64,000 nt of DNA, taken from NCBI RefSeq assembly GCF_013376095.1, contig NZ_JAAMFN010000011.1, positions 34,805 through 98,804 on the forward strand. The letters are read 5' to 3'. Position 1 is the first letter of the stretch, and the number at the start of each line of letters is the position of its first letter. This document shows, piece after piece, positions 10,019 through 18,370 of the stretch. The translations under genes and the position numbers were made by a program. A model generated the notes under the pieces. The model made no database searches. It saw only the letters and a program-made list of their open reading frames with translations, and was not told the DNA's origin. Origin of the DNA: Arthrobacter sp. SDTb3-6 (GTDB lineage: Bacteria > Actinomycetota > Actinomycetes > Actinomycetales > Micrococcaceae).

Positions 10019-10424
10019 CCTTCTTTCGTACCTTAGTTCTTGGTGGTGGCATTCGGGCAAAACCTCAGCCCCATGGACAGGATCACCAGGATCGACAGAT
10101 CCCGTACCTCAAAATCCGATCACCTGCCACGGCTTTGCCGCACAGTGATGGCAGGAGCCAGGACGTGTTGTTTGGGGCGGGAACCCGAATACCGCCTCAA
10201 CACCAACCTCCAAGGGCAGGACGCTGGGCTCCACTCCGATATGCGTGAGGACGGGAGACAGGCGTCTTGCTGCGGCAATTTTCGAGAGCGCGATTAGCCC
10301 TAACGCAGCGGTGACCGCGGAAGCTAAAGCGGTAGAGGCGGCGACGACTGACATATCGAGGATCCCATCGGTTGACTTCTACGGTGAAGGACGGAATGCG
10401 GGTGGTGCAATGAACTATCCAGAA

Positions 10425-10460
10425 CTCATAATATGAGATGAAACCCATATTGTAAATGGG
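10425..10460. promoter_or_regulatory. Two adjacent inverted repeats (CTCAT-N3-ATGAG; CCCAT-N7-ATGGG)
   Basis: CTCATAATATGAG at 10425-10437 and CCCATATTGTAAATGGG at 10444-10460 are side-by-side dyads in the intergenic region of the divergent catabolic genes. Their pairing and the related dyad at 10691 suggest operators for one regulator. No regulator is encoded nearby. Confidence 0.45.
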
Positions 10461-10690
10461 TCCACGAAACCGGCTCAGGGGTGGCCGCCTCACTGGCTTC
10501 ACACGCAACCGCTCGCACCGCTTGGGACAACCGTCCAAGCCCCCTCCCCCGTCGCCTGTTTTTCCGAAAGTCAGGTACAGCCTTGGCGGACGGCCGCAAC
10601 CATGCCGAAGTCGCCCATCCGAAGGACCAACCCTCAAGTCTTGACTTTTGGCCGCGATGGTCCGCAAAATAGTGTAGAGAAAATCACAAT

Positions 10691-10706
10691 ATGAGTTTCA
10701 GCTCAT
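10691..10706. promoter_or_regulatory. Inverted repeat ATGAG-N6-CTCAT upstream of MFS gene
   Basis: ATGAGTTTCAGCTCAT lies 95 bp upstream of the MFS start. It shares the ATGAG/CTCAT arms and the word AATATGAG with the dyad at 10425, in everted order, as expected of repeated regulator half-sites. Confidence 0.45.
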
Positions 10707-10800
10707 AAAGTGGATCCCGGACACGTCCGCCCTGCGCCGACACGACCCAGTCCTCGAAGCCGTGAATGGGAGTGTCCCCGACCCTCGACCAAGGAATCTA

Positions 10801-12171
10801 ATGACTGCCTCCAAACCCACGGAACTTACCTCGCGAAATGGCCTACCCGCCCAAATGGATCGGCTACCCATCGGCCGCCTGCACCGGAAAGTTGTCATCG
10901 CCGTCGGCCTCGGACTCTTCTTTGACATGTACGAAGTTTTTCTATCCGGCTCCATGGGCGCAGCACTGAAAGATTTCTCTGTTTCAGGACTGCAGCTGAA
11001 GTTGTTGCTGGCATCAGCTTTCGTCGGAATGTTCTTTGGAGCAGCCTTCCTGGGCAGTCTGGCTGACCGGTTTGGTCGCCGGAAGGCCTTCCTGTTCAAT
11101 TTGCTCTGGTATTCAGCTTGGTCCCTCATCGGAGCATTTTCACCCAATGTGTGGTTTCTCGTCATCGCACGCTTCATGGCCGGCATCGGAGTCGGAGCGG
11201 AATATCCAGTGGCCGACGCATACCTCTCAGACACCATGCCCAAAGACAAGCGCGGACGAATGGCTTCATGGGCCTATACCTGCTCCTACGTCGCCATCCC
11301 CGTCGTCGGATTCATGGCATTGTGGCTCAATCAATCCCGACCGATGGACATTTCCGGATGGCGTTGGCTGATGGCATTCGGTGCACTCGGGGCCCTAGTC
11401 GTCCTATTTCTGCGCCGAGGGCTCCCCGAATCCCCGCGGTGGCTGCTCACGAAGGGCCGGTCGAAAGAAGCGCAAACCGCCCTCGAGGCCTTCGCCGCGG
11501 GCTCAGGAGTCGAAGTCACCCAAATCTGCGACGACCCCTCCCCCACCAACACACAGACAAAATCGAGCCTGGAAATTCTCCGCAAAGCTCCTTACAACAA
11601 GCGTCTGGCGATGCTGGCGATCTTCCATGTATTTCAGACCTTCGGCTACTACGGATTTGGCACCCTCGCCGCCCTTGTTCTAGTTGCACGAGGGTACAGT
11701 GTTACATCCTCGCTGCTCTTCGTTGCGCTCTCGTTCCTCGGATACCCCATCGGCTCGCTCCTTTCGACGCCTCTGATCATTCGCTTCGAGCGCAAATACC
11801 TCCTCATGGGATCACTCATCGCCCTAGCCGCCTCCGGACTAGCATTCGCAACATCAACGGCCCCCCTAGCCATCATTGCCTTCGGATTCATCACCACCCT
11901 GATCAGCAACATCTTCTCCAACGTCTACCACATCTACCAAGCCGAAATCTTCCCGACCGCTGTACGAGCAACGGCAGTCGGATGGACCTACTCCCTATCA
12001 CGTCTCTCCAGCGGCGCACTACCCTTCATTCTGCTGCCCATTCTGGATGCATTCGGAGCCCTGCCCATGTTCAGCATGGTCGGAGGGGCTCTGCTAATCA
12101 TCTGCATCACCATAGGACTACTCGGCCCCAAAACCACACGACGAAGCGTTGACGACATCAACCCAGCCTGA
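10801..12171 (+). CDS. MFS transporter, sugar/organic-acid symporter type
   Basis: A 456-residue major facilitator with about 12 membrane segments. FFDMYEVFLSG in TM1 and GSLADRFGRRKAF in the TM2-3 loop mark the aromatic-acid/sialate/niacin-type symporters, and ARFMAGIGVGAEYPVADAYLSDTMPKDKRGR is the family signature. The start is ATG 10801, preceded by AAGGAA; an upstream in-frame ATG at 10762 lacks a ribosome-binding site. It is divergent from the CoA-transferase operon and probably imports the compound degraded by that cluster, likely a carboxylic acid given the CoA-transferase. Substrate not determinable from sequence. Confidence 0.85.
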   Translation: MTASKPTELTSRNGLPAQMDRLPIGRLHRKVVIAVGLGLFFDMYEVFLSGSMGAALKDFSVSGLQLKLLLASAFVGMFFGAAFLGSLADRFGRRKAFLFNLLWYSAWSLIGAFSPNVWFLVIARFMAGIGVGAEYPVADAYLSDTMPKDKRGRMASWAYTCSYVAIPVVGFMALWLNQSRPMDISGWRWLMAFGALGALVVLFLRRGLPESPRWLLTKGRSKEAQTALEAFAAGSGVEVTQICDDPSPTNTQTKSSLEILRKAPYNKRLAMLAIFHVFQTFGYYGFGTLAALVLVARGYSVTSSLLFVALSFLGYPIGSLLSTPLIIRFERKYLLMGSLIALAASGLAFATSTAPLAIIAFGFITTLISNIFSNVYHIYQAEIFPTAVRATAVGWTYSLSRLSSGALPFILLPILDAFGALPMFSMVGGALLIICITIGLLGPKTTRRSVDDINPA

Positions 12172-12196
12172 CCCCCACCAGTCCCAAACCCCCATG

Positions 12197-12349
12197 TCAA
12201 TGCTCCTCGAAGCAGCCGCCCAAAAACTGGCGCATAGCCTCGGGTGGTAGCGGGGGTCTGCGTTGACGGCGCCTTGGTAGCGCGTGTGTGCCGATCCGGT
12301 AGTTGACGATGTGATCGCTTAGAACTTCGTTGACGGCATCAATCACAAA
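12197..12349 (-). pseudogene. Possible short gene remnant
   Basis: On the minus strand one frame reads a protein-like ~50 residues, EWPFVIDAVNEVLSDHIVNY followed by RIGTHALPRRR and ending QFLGGCFEEH at a TGA near 12197. It stays open a little further upstream, into the start region of the opposite-strand SRPBCC gene, but I find no ATG, GTG or TTG start. It could be the tail of a decayed gene. I do not recognise the family. Confidence 0.25.
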
Positions 12350-12385
12350 TGGCCACTCTTCGAAGCATCGTGCAACAATTTCCCC

Positions 12386-12895
12386 ATGACAGCGCGACTC
12401 TACGACCTTTCATCCTCATGGACGTTCCCCAACAGCCAGCAGGAGGTCTGGAAAGTCATCGCCGATCCGGACATGGCCTGGCCGGACTGGTGGCCGGGGT
12501 GCACCTACGCCAAGCCGCTGGAGCGATCGCCACACTCCGGCACGTCCAATGAAGACCTGCTCTTGGCAACGACAGCCACGTTGAAATTCAAGGCGTCGCT
12601 GGGCTACACGCTGTCGGTGTCGTACCACCCAACCGTTGTCGACAGCCCGCGTGAAGTCGTCTTTGACGCGGGCGGTGACTTGGAAGGCGAAGGTCGCGTG
12701 GTCCTCTCAACCATCGACAACGGCCACACCCGGATGGACATTGAATGGCGGGTGCGCCCCACCAGCCGCTGGATGACAATCCTCAGCCCCGTCGCAGCAC
12801 CCGCATTCACGTATGCCCATGCCGCCCTGATGCGCCGCGGCGAGGCGGGCCTCAAAGCGTATTTGGCTAAGCGGAACGAAAACAACAGCGAGTAG
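12386..12895 (+). CDS. SRPBCC-family (START-like) protein
   Basis: A 169-residue protein with a helix-grip fold pattern: YDLSSSWTFPNSQQEVWKVIADP at the N-terminus, W-P-x-W-W-P-G-C after the first strand, alternating hydrophobic strands through residue 130, and a long C-terminal helix (ALMRRGEAGLKAYLAKR). SRPBCC proteins bind hydrophobic ligands and include polyketide cyclases and uncharacterised polyketide_cyc2 members; this one looks like the latter. No clear ribosome-binding site precedes ATG 12386. It stands alone ahead of the peptidase/DUF6545 pair, and its ligand is unknown. Confidence 0.7.
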   Translation: MTARLYDLSSSWTFPNSQQEVWKVIADPDMAWPDWWPGCTYAKPLERSPHSGTSNEDLLLATTATLKFKASLGYTLSVSYHPTVVDSPREVVFDAGGDLEGEGRVVLSTIDNGHTRMDIEWRVRPTSRWMTILSPVAAPAFTYAHAALMRRGEAGLKAYLAKRNENNSE

Positions 12896-12981
12896 AGCTG
12901 CCCAAAAACTCTGGCCAGCCGCATCGAGCAGACTTAGCATGAATTACACAGCGATGTTCGACAACCGCTGAAGGCAAGTCG

Positions 12982-13638
12982 ATGGGTCTCACGCATGAAT
13001 CTCTGCCAGCACCACCCAGTGAAGTCCGTCGCCAAAACAAGCACTCCGGCGGCCGCCACGCAGAACTCATTGGCGCATGCCCCAAACCCGGCGCCCCACC
13101 GGCCAAGCGCTCTTATGATCAAGATGGCGGCCGGGCGCGGCGTCGAACCAAAGGCCCTGCGGTGAGTAGCTGGAAGATCCGCCACGAGGCCCGGAAAGCC
13201 AATCGCGGGCTGGACCTTGGACCCAACCCAAGCCTGCACGCCCTCCAGTCCTGGATCGAAGCAAAATGTGGCCGTCCCATCATCGTCATGGAACTCGCCA
13301 CCCTGCGCGGAGACGACCTCTGCGGATGGTGGGTTCTCTACGAAGGAATCAACGTCGTCGTCCATGCCCTTGTCCGCTCAACATGGCACCTGCAGCAAAT
13401 CATCCTCCACGAATTCGCTCACCTGATTCTGGGCCACCAGTTCACCGCGACATCCCTTGAACTGATGCACCTGCCCGGCTTCCCGGAACCGCCGCTCATG
13501 ACGCTGGGCCGCAGCAGCTATGTCGACGACGCCGAAGCCACCGCAGAATACCTGGCAGACCTCCTGACAGCCCGCATCGCACGCCACACGCCGGATGCCA
13601 CCGGCGACCCTGCCGGCTTCGACCAGGTCTTTGGCTAA
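12982..13638 (+). CDS. ImmA/IrrE-like zinc metallopeptidase
   Basis: The C-terminal part has the zincin motif HEFAHLILGH (HExxH, about residues 143-152), an active site like those of ImmA/IrrE peptidases, which cleave repressors. AEATAEYLADLL downstream may give the third metal ligand. The first ~65 residues are basic and unlike the family, so the true start could be further in (for example GTG 13162), but GAAGG lies 7 bp before ATG 12982. The stop overlaps the next start as TAATG. In actinomycetes a peptidase of this kind often sits beside a MAB_1171c/DUF6545 membrane protein, as here. Its target is unknown. Confidence 0.72.
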   Translation: MGLTHESLPAPPSEVRRQNKHSGGRHAELIGACPKPGAPPAKRSYDQDGGRARRRTKGPAVSSWKIRHEARKANRGLDLGPNPSLHALQSWIEAKCGRPIIVMELATLRGDDLCGWWVLYEGINVVVHALVRSTWHLQQIILHEFAHLILGHQFTATSLELMHLPGFPEPPLMTLGRSSYVDDAEATAEYLADLLTARIARHTPDATGDPAGFDQVFG

Positions 13639-14606
13639 TGGAGTACGTGCCGGCCGCGATGCTGTGGCTGCTCACCCTCGTCCGGATCCCCACCGCCCGG
13701 GACAAGGAACGCGCCTCCGTCCTGCGCGCCACGTTCTTCGCCGCCCTCGCCTGCACCCTGTTCATCCCCGCCGTCTACAACTCGGCAGATCCGCTCCTCG
13801 GCGGCCGCAACCACATCGGCCTGGTCCTGGTCATCGCCATCATGGCCAGTTTCTGGCAATTCCACACCGCCACGGTGCTGGCCGCCGTAAGTAACCAAGG
13901 ACGACGGCGGCGCCACCTCGTGCGCGGCCGTGTGGCCATCGCCGTGGCCGGCACATGCGTCGTCGCCGGCTTCTCCGCCAGCCACGTGGACGTAACTAAC
14001 CAGAACCTGCCGCTGGCCTACGGCAACCAACCAGGCATGCAGTTGTTCCTGTGGATGGGCTCGGCGTTCATCATCTGGGTCTGCGCCGACGCGGCGCTGA
14101 CGTGCCTGCGGTTCCTCCCCCGGATGAAGAGCGGAACGTTCAAGTCGGGATTCGGCTGCTTCGGCGCCGGCTGCGCCTTCATGGCCCTGGCGCTGGGAAA
14201 CCGGCTGACACTCGGCATGCTCGAGGAATCCCCCGGTCATAGCAGCCCCTTGCTCGGTGCGCTGAACTGGTCGTTCACCATCTTTGAAACGCTGGCCGTG
14301 CTTCTCGTCAGCATCGGACTGATGCTGCCGCGTTTCCGCGAATCGCCGGAACTCCTGCGGCGCAATCTCCGCTCACGCTGGCTCTTGGTTCTGCTGACAC
14401 CGGTGTGGCGTCACAGCAGCACGGAGCGAAAATACCTGCTCCGCAACCGCTGGACACCCCTTCTCGACCCGGTCACGGGCCACACAACGGCGCATCTGCA
14501 CCGCCGTGTAATCGAGATCCGCGACTGCCAGCTGCGCGGCATGACGCTCCTGCCCCGCGACCGCGTCCTCGTCAACCGAGCCGAACAGCTCCTCCAAGGG
14601 CACTGA
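13638..14606 (+). CDS. MAB_1171c/DUF6545-type membrane protein
   Basis: A 322-residue protein with about seven hydrophobic segments between residues 5 and 235, then a soluble C-terminal domain (about 245-322) ending with ...RRVIEIRDCQLRGMTLL, which matches the DUF6545 tail of the MAB_1171c family. The members are called putative transporters but have no proven activity. It is translationally coupled to the HExxH peptidase (TAATG), which suggests a two-gene signalling or regulated-proteolysis pair in the membrane. Confidence 0.7.
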   Translation: MEYVPAAMLWLLTLVRIPTARDKERASVLRATFFAALACTLFIPAVYNSADPLLGGRNHIGLVLVIAIMASFWQFHTATVLAAVSNQGRRRRHLVRGRVAIAVAGTCVVAGFSASHVDVTNQNLPLAYGNQPGMQLFLWMGSAFIIWVCADAALTCLRFLPRMKSGTFKSGFGCFGAGCAFMALALGNRLTLGMLEESPGHSSPLLGALNWSFTIFETLAVLLVSIGLMLPRFRESPELLRRNLRSRWLLVLLTPVWRHSSTERKYLLRNRWTPLLDPVTGHTTAHLHRRVIEIRDCQLRGMTLLPRDRVLVNRAEQLLQGH

Positions 14607-14704
14607 AGCAGCATCAGCAGACCTTGGTCATGTAGTTAGCGCGCCTCCCCACCATGAACATGTGTTGCCGGCATCAGCCAGCCGCACCGCCATGTGGAGG
14701 CATC

Positions 14705-15763
14705 ATGGAAAAGCTCAGCATCAAAACCCCTGACGACTTCATCGCCCTAATGGGCCATAGCCTGGGCTTTTGGCCGCAGGAAAGCCTGGTCTGCGTTATC
14801 TTGGACCGGCGCCGCATCGGATCCACCCTCAGGGTCGACCTCCCGTCGCCAGGCGCTGACACTGCCCATTTCGTCGAGCAGATCCTGCGCTACGTCGCCA
14901 CTGACAGGGAGGCAACCGCCGTCGTGTTCGGCATCTTTACCCACGCATCCGTGAACCCTGGGGACATTCGTCCGCACGAGGACGTCATGGAAGAGCTGAC
15001 GGGCAGGCTAAGCCAACAAGGCGTCATCGTCCGTGACGGTTGGCTCGTTGGGGAAACGACGTTCACCAACTACCTGCGCATGGGCGACGACGCCGCACCC
15101 AGCCATCCGCTGGAGCGGATCCTCTCCAGCGAACTCAACGCCGAACTCGTCTTCCGCGGATCCAGCATTGAACCATCCCCCGGATTCCACATCCCTGTCA
15201 TGGCCCGCCCGGCCCTCAGCACCGAAGTCATGCGGCACTGCTTCCGAATCGAGGCGATGACCCCGAGGGCTGCCACTGAACGGGCTAGGACACTCTGGAA
15301 CAAAATGCTCGACGGCGGTGGCGAGCCTACCGACGACGAAGCCGCGGAGCTCATCGCGAACCTCAAGTTCATTAGCGTCCGGGACCGACTCCTCGCCGAC
15401 ATCCCCGGCATCGAGGACAGCATGCGCGACCTACTCCTGGGCCAGACCAAGCAAAGCCCCCATTGGAAGCGCGTCGACCGCGCCTCCGAAGTGCTGCTGC
15501 AGCTCTACATGCGCACCGACGGCGCCGACGCCGCACCCGTGCTGACGAGCCTGGGCGTCATCCAATGGTGGGAAGGCCACGGAAGCAAAGCCCACCAATG
15601 CTTCCAACGCGCCCTTGAAGCGGACCCCGATTACCGACTCGCTCAGCTCACTGACCACCTCGTCCGCGACGGCATCCTCTCCGACTGGGCCACCGACAAA
15701 CAAACCGCCTACCAGCCGCCACACACCCGCGGACCCGAAATCGGTGGCATGGGGATGGCGTAG
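14705..15763 (+). CDS. DUF4192 domain protein
   Basis: A 352-residue protein with the DUF4192 opening IKTPDDFIALMGHSLGFWPQESLVC, in which a conserved segment proposes a fold but no known activity, and a C-terminal TPR-like stretch (LTSLGVIQWWEGHGSKAHQC, FQRALEADPDYRLAQL). The start ATG 14705 has GGAGG 4-5 bp upstream and is preferred over ATG 14654. DUF4192 genes are common in Arthrobacter and relatives, including on plasmids and integrative elements. No enzymatic motif recognised. Confidence 0.8.
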   Translation: MEKLSIKTPDDFIALMGHSLGFWPQESLVCVILDRRRIGSTLRVDLPSPGADTAHFVEQILRYVATDREATAVVFGIFTHASVNPGDIRPHEDVMEELTGRLSQQGVIVRDGWLVGETTFTNYLRMGDDAAPSHPLERILSSELNAELVFRGSSIEPSPGFHIPVMARPALSTEVMRHCFRIEAMTPRAATERARTLWNKMLDGGGEPTDDEAAELIANLKFISVRDRLLADIPGIEDSMRDLLLGQTKQSPHWKRVDRASEVLLQLYMRTDGADAAPVLTSLGVIQWWEGHGSKAHQCFQRALEADPDYRLAQLTDHLVRDGILSDWATDKQTAYQPPHTRGPEIGGMGMA

Positions 15764-16284
15764 AGCCCGAGAGTCAGCATCAGAGCCTTCAATGGCAATC
15801 AGGAACTCGACATGGTCATCCTTTTGCTCCAAGAGTTGATGAATCAGGCCCGATTCCAGGCGCTTTCCGCTGCTGCGGACAGTCACGTCGCGCACTGTCG
15901 TGCGAGGATGCTATCCGAGATAGCGTGAGCCAGGCTCGCAACAGGGCAGCCAGGTGGTTCCCCGAAGCCTCCAATGACCTCAGTTTGCTGGAAGGTTTAC
16001 CTTTCGCTGCGGGCGCTGAGCAACCGCACACCGTCGAGCAGCAGCCGGCGCATGGCGTCGAATCCCTGCCGGTATGACACTATGACTCCGTCTGCTCGAT
16101 CGCGCCGGTTTCAATGGTCTCCAGCATGCCGATGATCCTCATAGTCCAAAGATTGAAGTGTCTCGCCAACGTTCGTTACCGAACGCCCCGACTTCTCAAT
16201 TCGAGGCGTTCCAACCGATGCAGCCCAGCAAGCCAAAGCTCGCTTCTCTTTAGACTTCTTGCGGTGCAGCTACGCCTCGGGCTC
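15764..16284. other. 521-bp gap between convergent units, possible decayed genes
   Basis: No intact gene. Two short minus-strand stretches look protein-like: MRIIGMLETIETGAIEQTES at about 16144-16085 and, after a frame change, YRQGFDAMRRLLLDGVRLLS ending at about 15990. On the plus strand a short frame ends ...HGVESLPV near 16077. These may be remnants of a decayed regulator, but the family cannot be named. I saw no clear terminator for the DUF4192 gene or eda. Confidence 0.4.
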
Positions 16285-16911
16285 TCATCCCCGCAGGGTT
16301 GCGGCCTGTTTCGCCAGTTCGGTGAGCCGCGGCCAGTCTTGGCTGTCTATTGCGTCTCGGGGTGTGAGCCAGCTCCCGCCGACGCAGGAGACGTTGGGTA
16401 GTTTGAGGTAGTCGGGTGCTGTTCGGAGGCTGATGCCCCCGGTTGGGCAGAATTGCACGTGGAGCATTGGCGCCGCGATCGCGGCCAGGTAGTCGGGGCC
16501 TCCCGCGGGTCCGGCCGGGAAGAATTTCATGGTTTCCAGTCCCTGGTCCATGACTGCCATGGCTTCCCCAACGGTTGCGACGCCGGGCAGGATCGGGACG
16601 TCCAGGGTGAGCATGTGGTTGAGCAGGGCAGGAGTGGTGCCGGGGCTGACCAGGAACTGTGCTCCGGCTGCCAGGGCTGCGTCTGCCTGGGCGGGGGTGA
16701 GGATAGTGCCGGCACCAATCAGGATGTCGGGCACCTCGCGGGCGATGAGCTCGAGAGAGGTGAGGGCGCTGCCCGTGCGCAGGGTGAGTTCAATGATGCG
16801 GACCCCGCCGTCAGCTAGGGCCCGAGCGATGGAGACTGCGTGTTGAGGATCATCGATGGTTACCACCGGGATGACGGGGGAAATCTGCAGAATATTGGTG
16901 ATGTCAGCCAT
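16285..16911 (-). CDS. eda: 2-keto-3-deoxy-6-phosphogluconate aldolase
   Basis: A 208-residue class I aldolase that splits KDPG into pyruvate and glyceraldehyde 3-phosphate, the last step of hexuronate breakdown. IPVVTIDDPQHAVSIARAL opens the TIM barrel, IELTLRT carries the general acid-base Glu, IGAGTILTPAQADAALAAGA is conserved, and METMKFFPA the Schiff-base Lys; FCPTGG closes the phosphate site. It is the last gene of the operon; ATG 16911 overlaps the uxuB end by 8 bp. Confidence 0.92.
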   Translation of the reverse strand: MADITNILQISPVIPVVTIDDPQHAVSIARALADGGVRIIELTLRTGSALTSLELIAREVPDILIGAGTILTPAQADAALAAGAQFLVSPGTTPALLNHMLTLDVPILPGVATVGEAMAVMDQGLETMKFFPAGPAGGPDYLAAIAAPMLHVQFCPTGGISLRTAPDYLKLPNVSCVGGSWLTPRDAIDSQDWPRLTELAKQAATLRG

Positions 16912-18370
16912 GGTTAATCTCGTTTCTCAGGCCTTCCAGCCCATGGGTGTCGATGATGGAGTACCAGTGAGTGAGGAGGGCTGTAAACACCGGCTGGGTT
17001 GCGAGCTGTTCGTCAAAAATAGTCCGGCATCCCAGCAGTGCAGGGATCACCGTGGTGGCGGTGCGGTTTGCGGGAAGGATCTCGTGAAGTGTGGTGGCGA
17101 GAGGGTCATCCAGCTGTGGGGCGGGGGTGGATGCCACGTGTTGCATCCAGGCGGCGACTGCCAGGGCCGCCCATCGGGGCTCGCGGCCTGCGGCGAGATT
17201 GTCCCGGACGGTGCTGAGGAGCCGCGGGCCTATTTTCTGTGATCCGTCGCTGCCCACCTTGGCCGTGGTGTGGCCCAAGGCCGGGTTCGCGAAGCGGCTC
17301 AGGATCTGGGCGCAGTACGCGTCGGCGTCTAGTTGGTCGGGGGTAGAGATGGTTGTCAGGACCTCTTCGGCCATCATGCGTCGACAGGCGGCCAGGAAAG
17401 CATCTTCGGCCACCGATTCGCTGATGGTGGCCTTGCCTGCGGCCATCCCGAGGTAGGCGAGCATGGAGTGGCTGGCGTTGAGGAGCTGCAGCTTCGCAGC
17501 TTCCCAAGGGGCAACGTCCTGGGTGAACACCGCTCCGGCGTCTTCCCAGCGGGGCCGACGGGCGGCGAAGTGGTCCTCGATGACCCATTGAAGGAACGGT
17601 TCGGCCACCACGGCGCCTTCGTCCCGGAGGCCGAGCTCATCTTCGACGGCGTCCAGGTCGGCCGGAGTGGTGGCCGGAACCATTCGGTCAACCATGGTGT
17701 TCGGGAAGGTGACATTGGCTTCAATCCAGCGGCACAGTGGATCGGCCTCTGGGCGGGGCAGCGCCGCGGCGAACTCTTGGACCAGCCTGTGGGTCAGTTC
17801 GCCGTTGGCGGGCAGGTTGTCGCAGGAAAGCACAGTGACTGGTCCCGCGTCGCGGGCCGACCGCCGCTGCAGCCCCCTTACTGTCTGTCCGATGGCGGTT
17901 TGGGGTGGTTGGCCGGTAAGGTCCGCCTCGATCTGCGTGTCCGTGGTGTCAAGGCCGCCGGTGCGGGGGTTGATCCGGTATCCCTTTTCGGTGATCGTGA
18001 GGGTGACAAGGGCCGTGGTCGAGGCGCTGATGCGCTCCACCACTGCGTCGGGGTCGTCCGTGCCGGAGATGGCTTCGGTGATGCTGGAGACGACGCGGAG
18101 GGGTGCCGCTCCGGCTCCCCGTTCGGATACGGTGAAGAGTCCGTCCTGGGGTGCGAGCTGCCGTGCTACGGTGCGGGAGCGTTGGGTGACGCCGGCGATG
18201 CCCCAGCTGTGGTCACCACTTTTCAACATGGCGTTTTCGGTGAACACTGCCGTGTGCGCGCGGGCGAAGGCCCCGAGGCCGAGATGCACAATCCCGATTC
18301 GCAGATTGTCCCGCGAGAACGCCGGGGACTTTCCGGACGCTGCCAGGGTGGTGTTGTTTAGGCGTGTGAT
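16904..18370 (-). CDS. uxuB: Fructuronate reductase (mannitol dehydrogenase family), apparent ATC start
   Basis: About 488 residues of the long-chain mannitol dehydrogenase family, reducing D-fructuronate to D-mannonate with NADH. IVHLGLGAFARAHTA is the N-terminal nucleotide-binding signature, VSSITEAI and NLPANG follow, and FPNTMVDRMVPAT and NASHSMLAYLG carry the active-site Lys-free/His region of the family. The frame reads back to [14 protein letters not shown], very like the usual MTRLNNTTL opening, and AAGGAG stands 7 bp before that Ile codon (ATC, 18368-18370). No ATG, GTG or TTG exists nearby upstream; a GTG at 18289 lies inside the conserved dinucleotide fold. I therefore place the start at ATC, by inference. 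Overlaps the kdgK end by 13 bp. Confidence 0.85.
   Translation of the reverse strand: MTRLNNTTLAASGKSPAFSRDNLRIGIVHLGLGAFARAHTAVFTENAMLKSGDHSWGIAGVTQRSRTVARQLAPQDGLFTVSERGAGAAPLRVVSSITEAISGTDDPDAVVERISASTTALVTLTITEKGYRINPRTGGLDTTDTQIEADLTGQPPQTAIGQTVRGLQRRSARDAGPVTVLSCDNLPANGELTHRLVQEFAAALPRPEADPLCRWIEANVTFPNTMVDRMVPATTPADLDAVEDELGLRDEGAVVAEPFLQWVIEDHFAARRPRWEDAGAVFTQDVAPWEAAKLQLLNASHSMLAYLGMAAGKATISESVAEDAFLAACRRMMAEEVLTTISTPDQLDADAYCAQILSRFANPALGHTTAKVGSDGSQKIGPRLLSTVRDNLAAGREPRWAALAVAAWMQHVASTPAPQLDDPLATTLHEILPANRTATTVIPALLGCRTIFDEQLATQPVFTALLTHWYSIIDTHGLEGLRNEINHG

Larger units (their letters stand above)
10019..10800. other. Divergent intergenic region with inverted repeats, no gene seen
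   Basis: No credible coding frame. This 782-bp region should hold the divergent promoters for the CoA-transferase operon (leftward) and the MFS gene (rightward). It is AT-rich around 10410-10460 and 10660-10710, where three short inverted repeats lie. Confidence 0.6.

Noticed and set aside
14654..14704. Extended N-terminus of the DUF4192 protein
   Set aside because: The extra 17 residues (Cys/Pro-rich) are not family-like and GGAGG serves ATG 14705.
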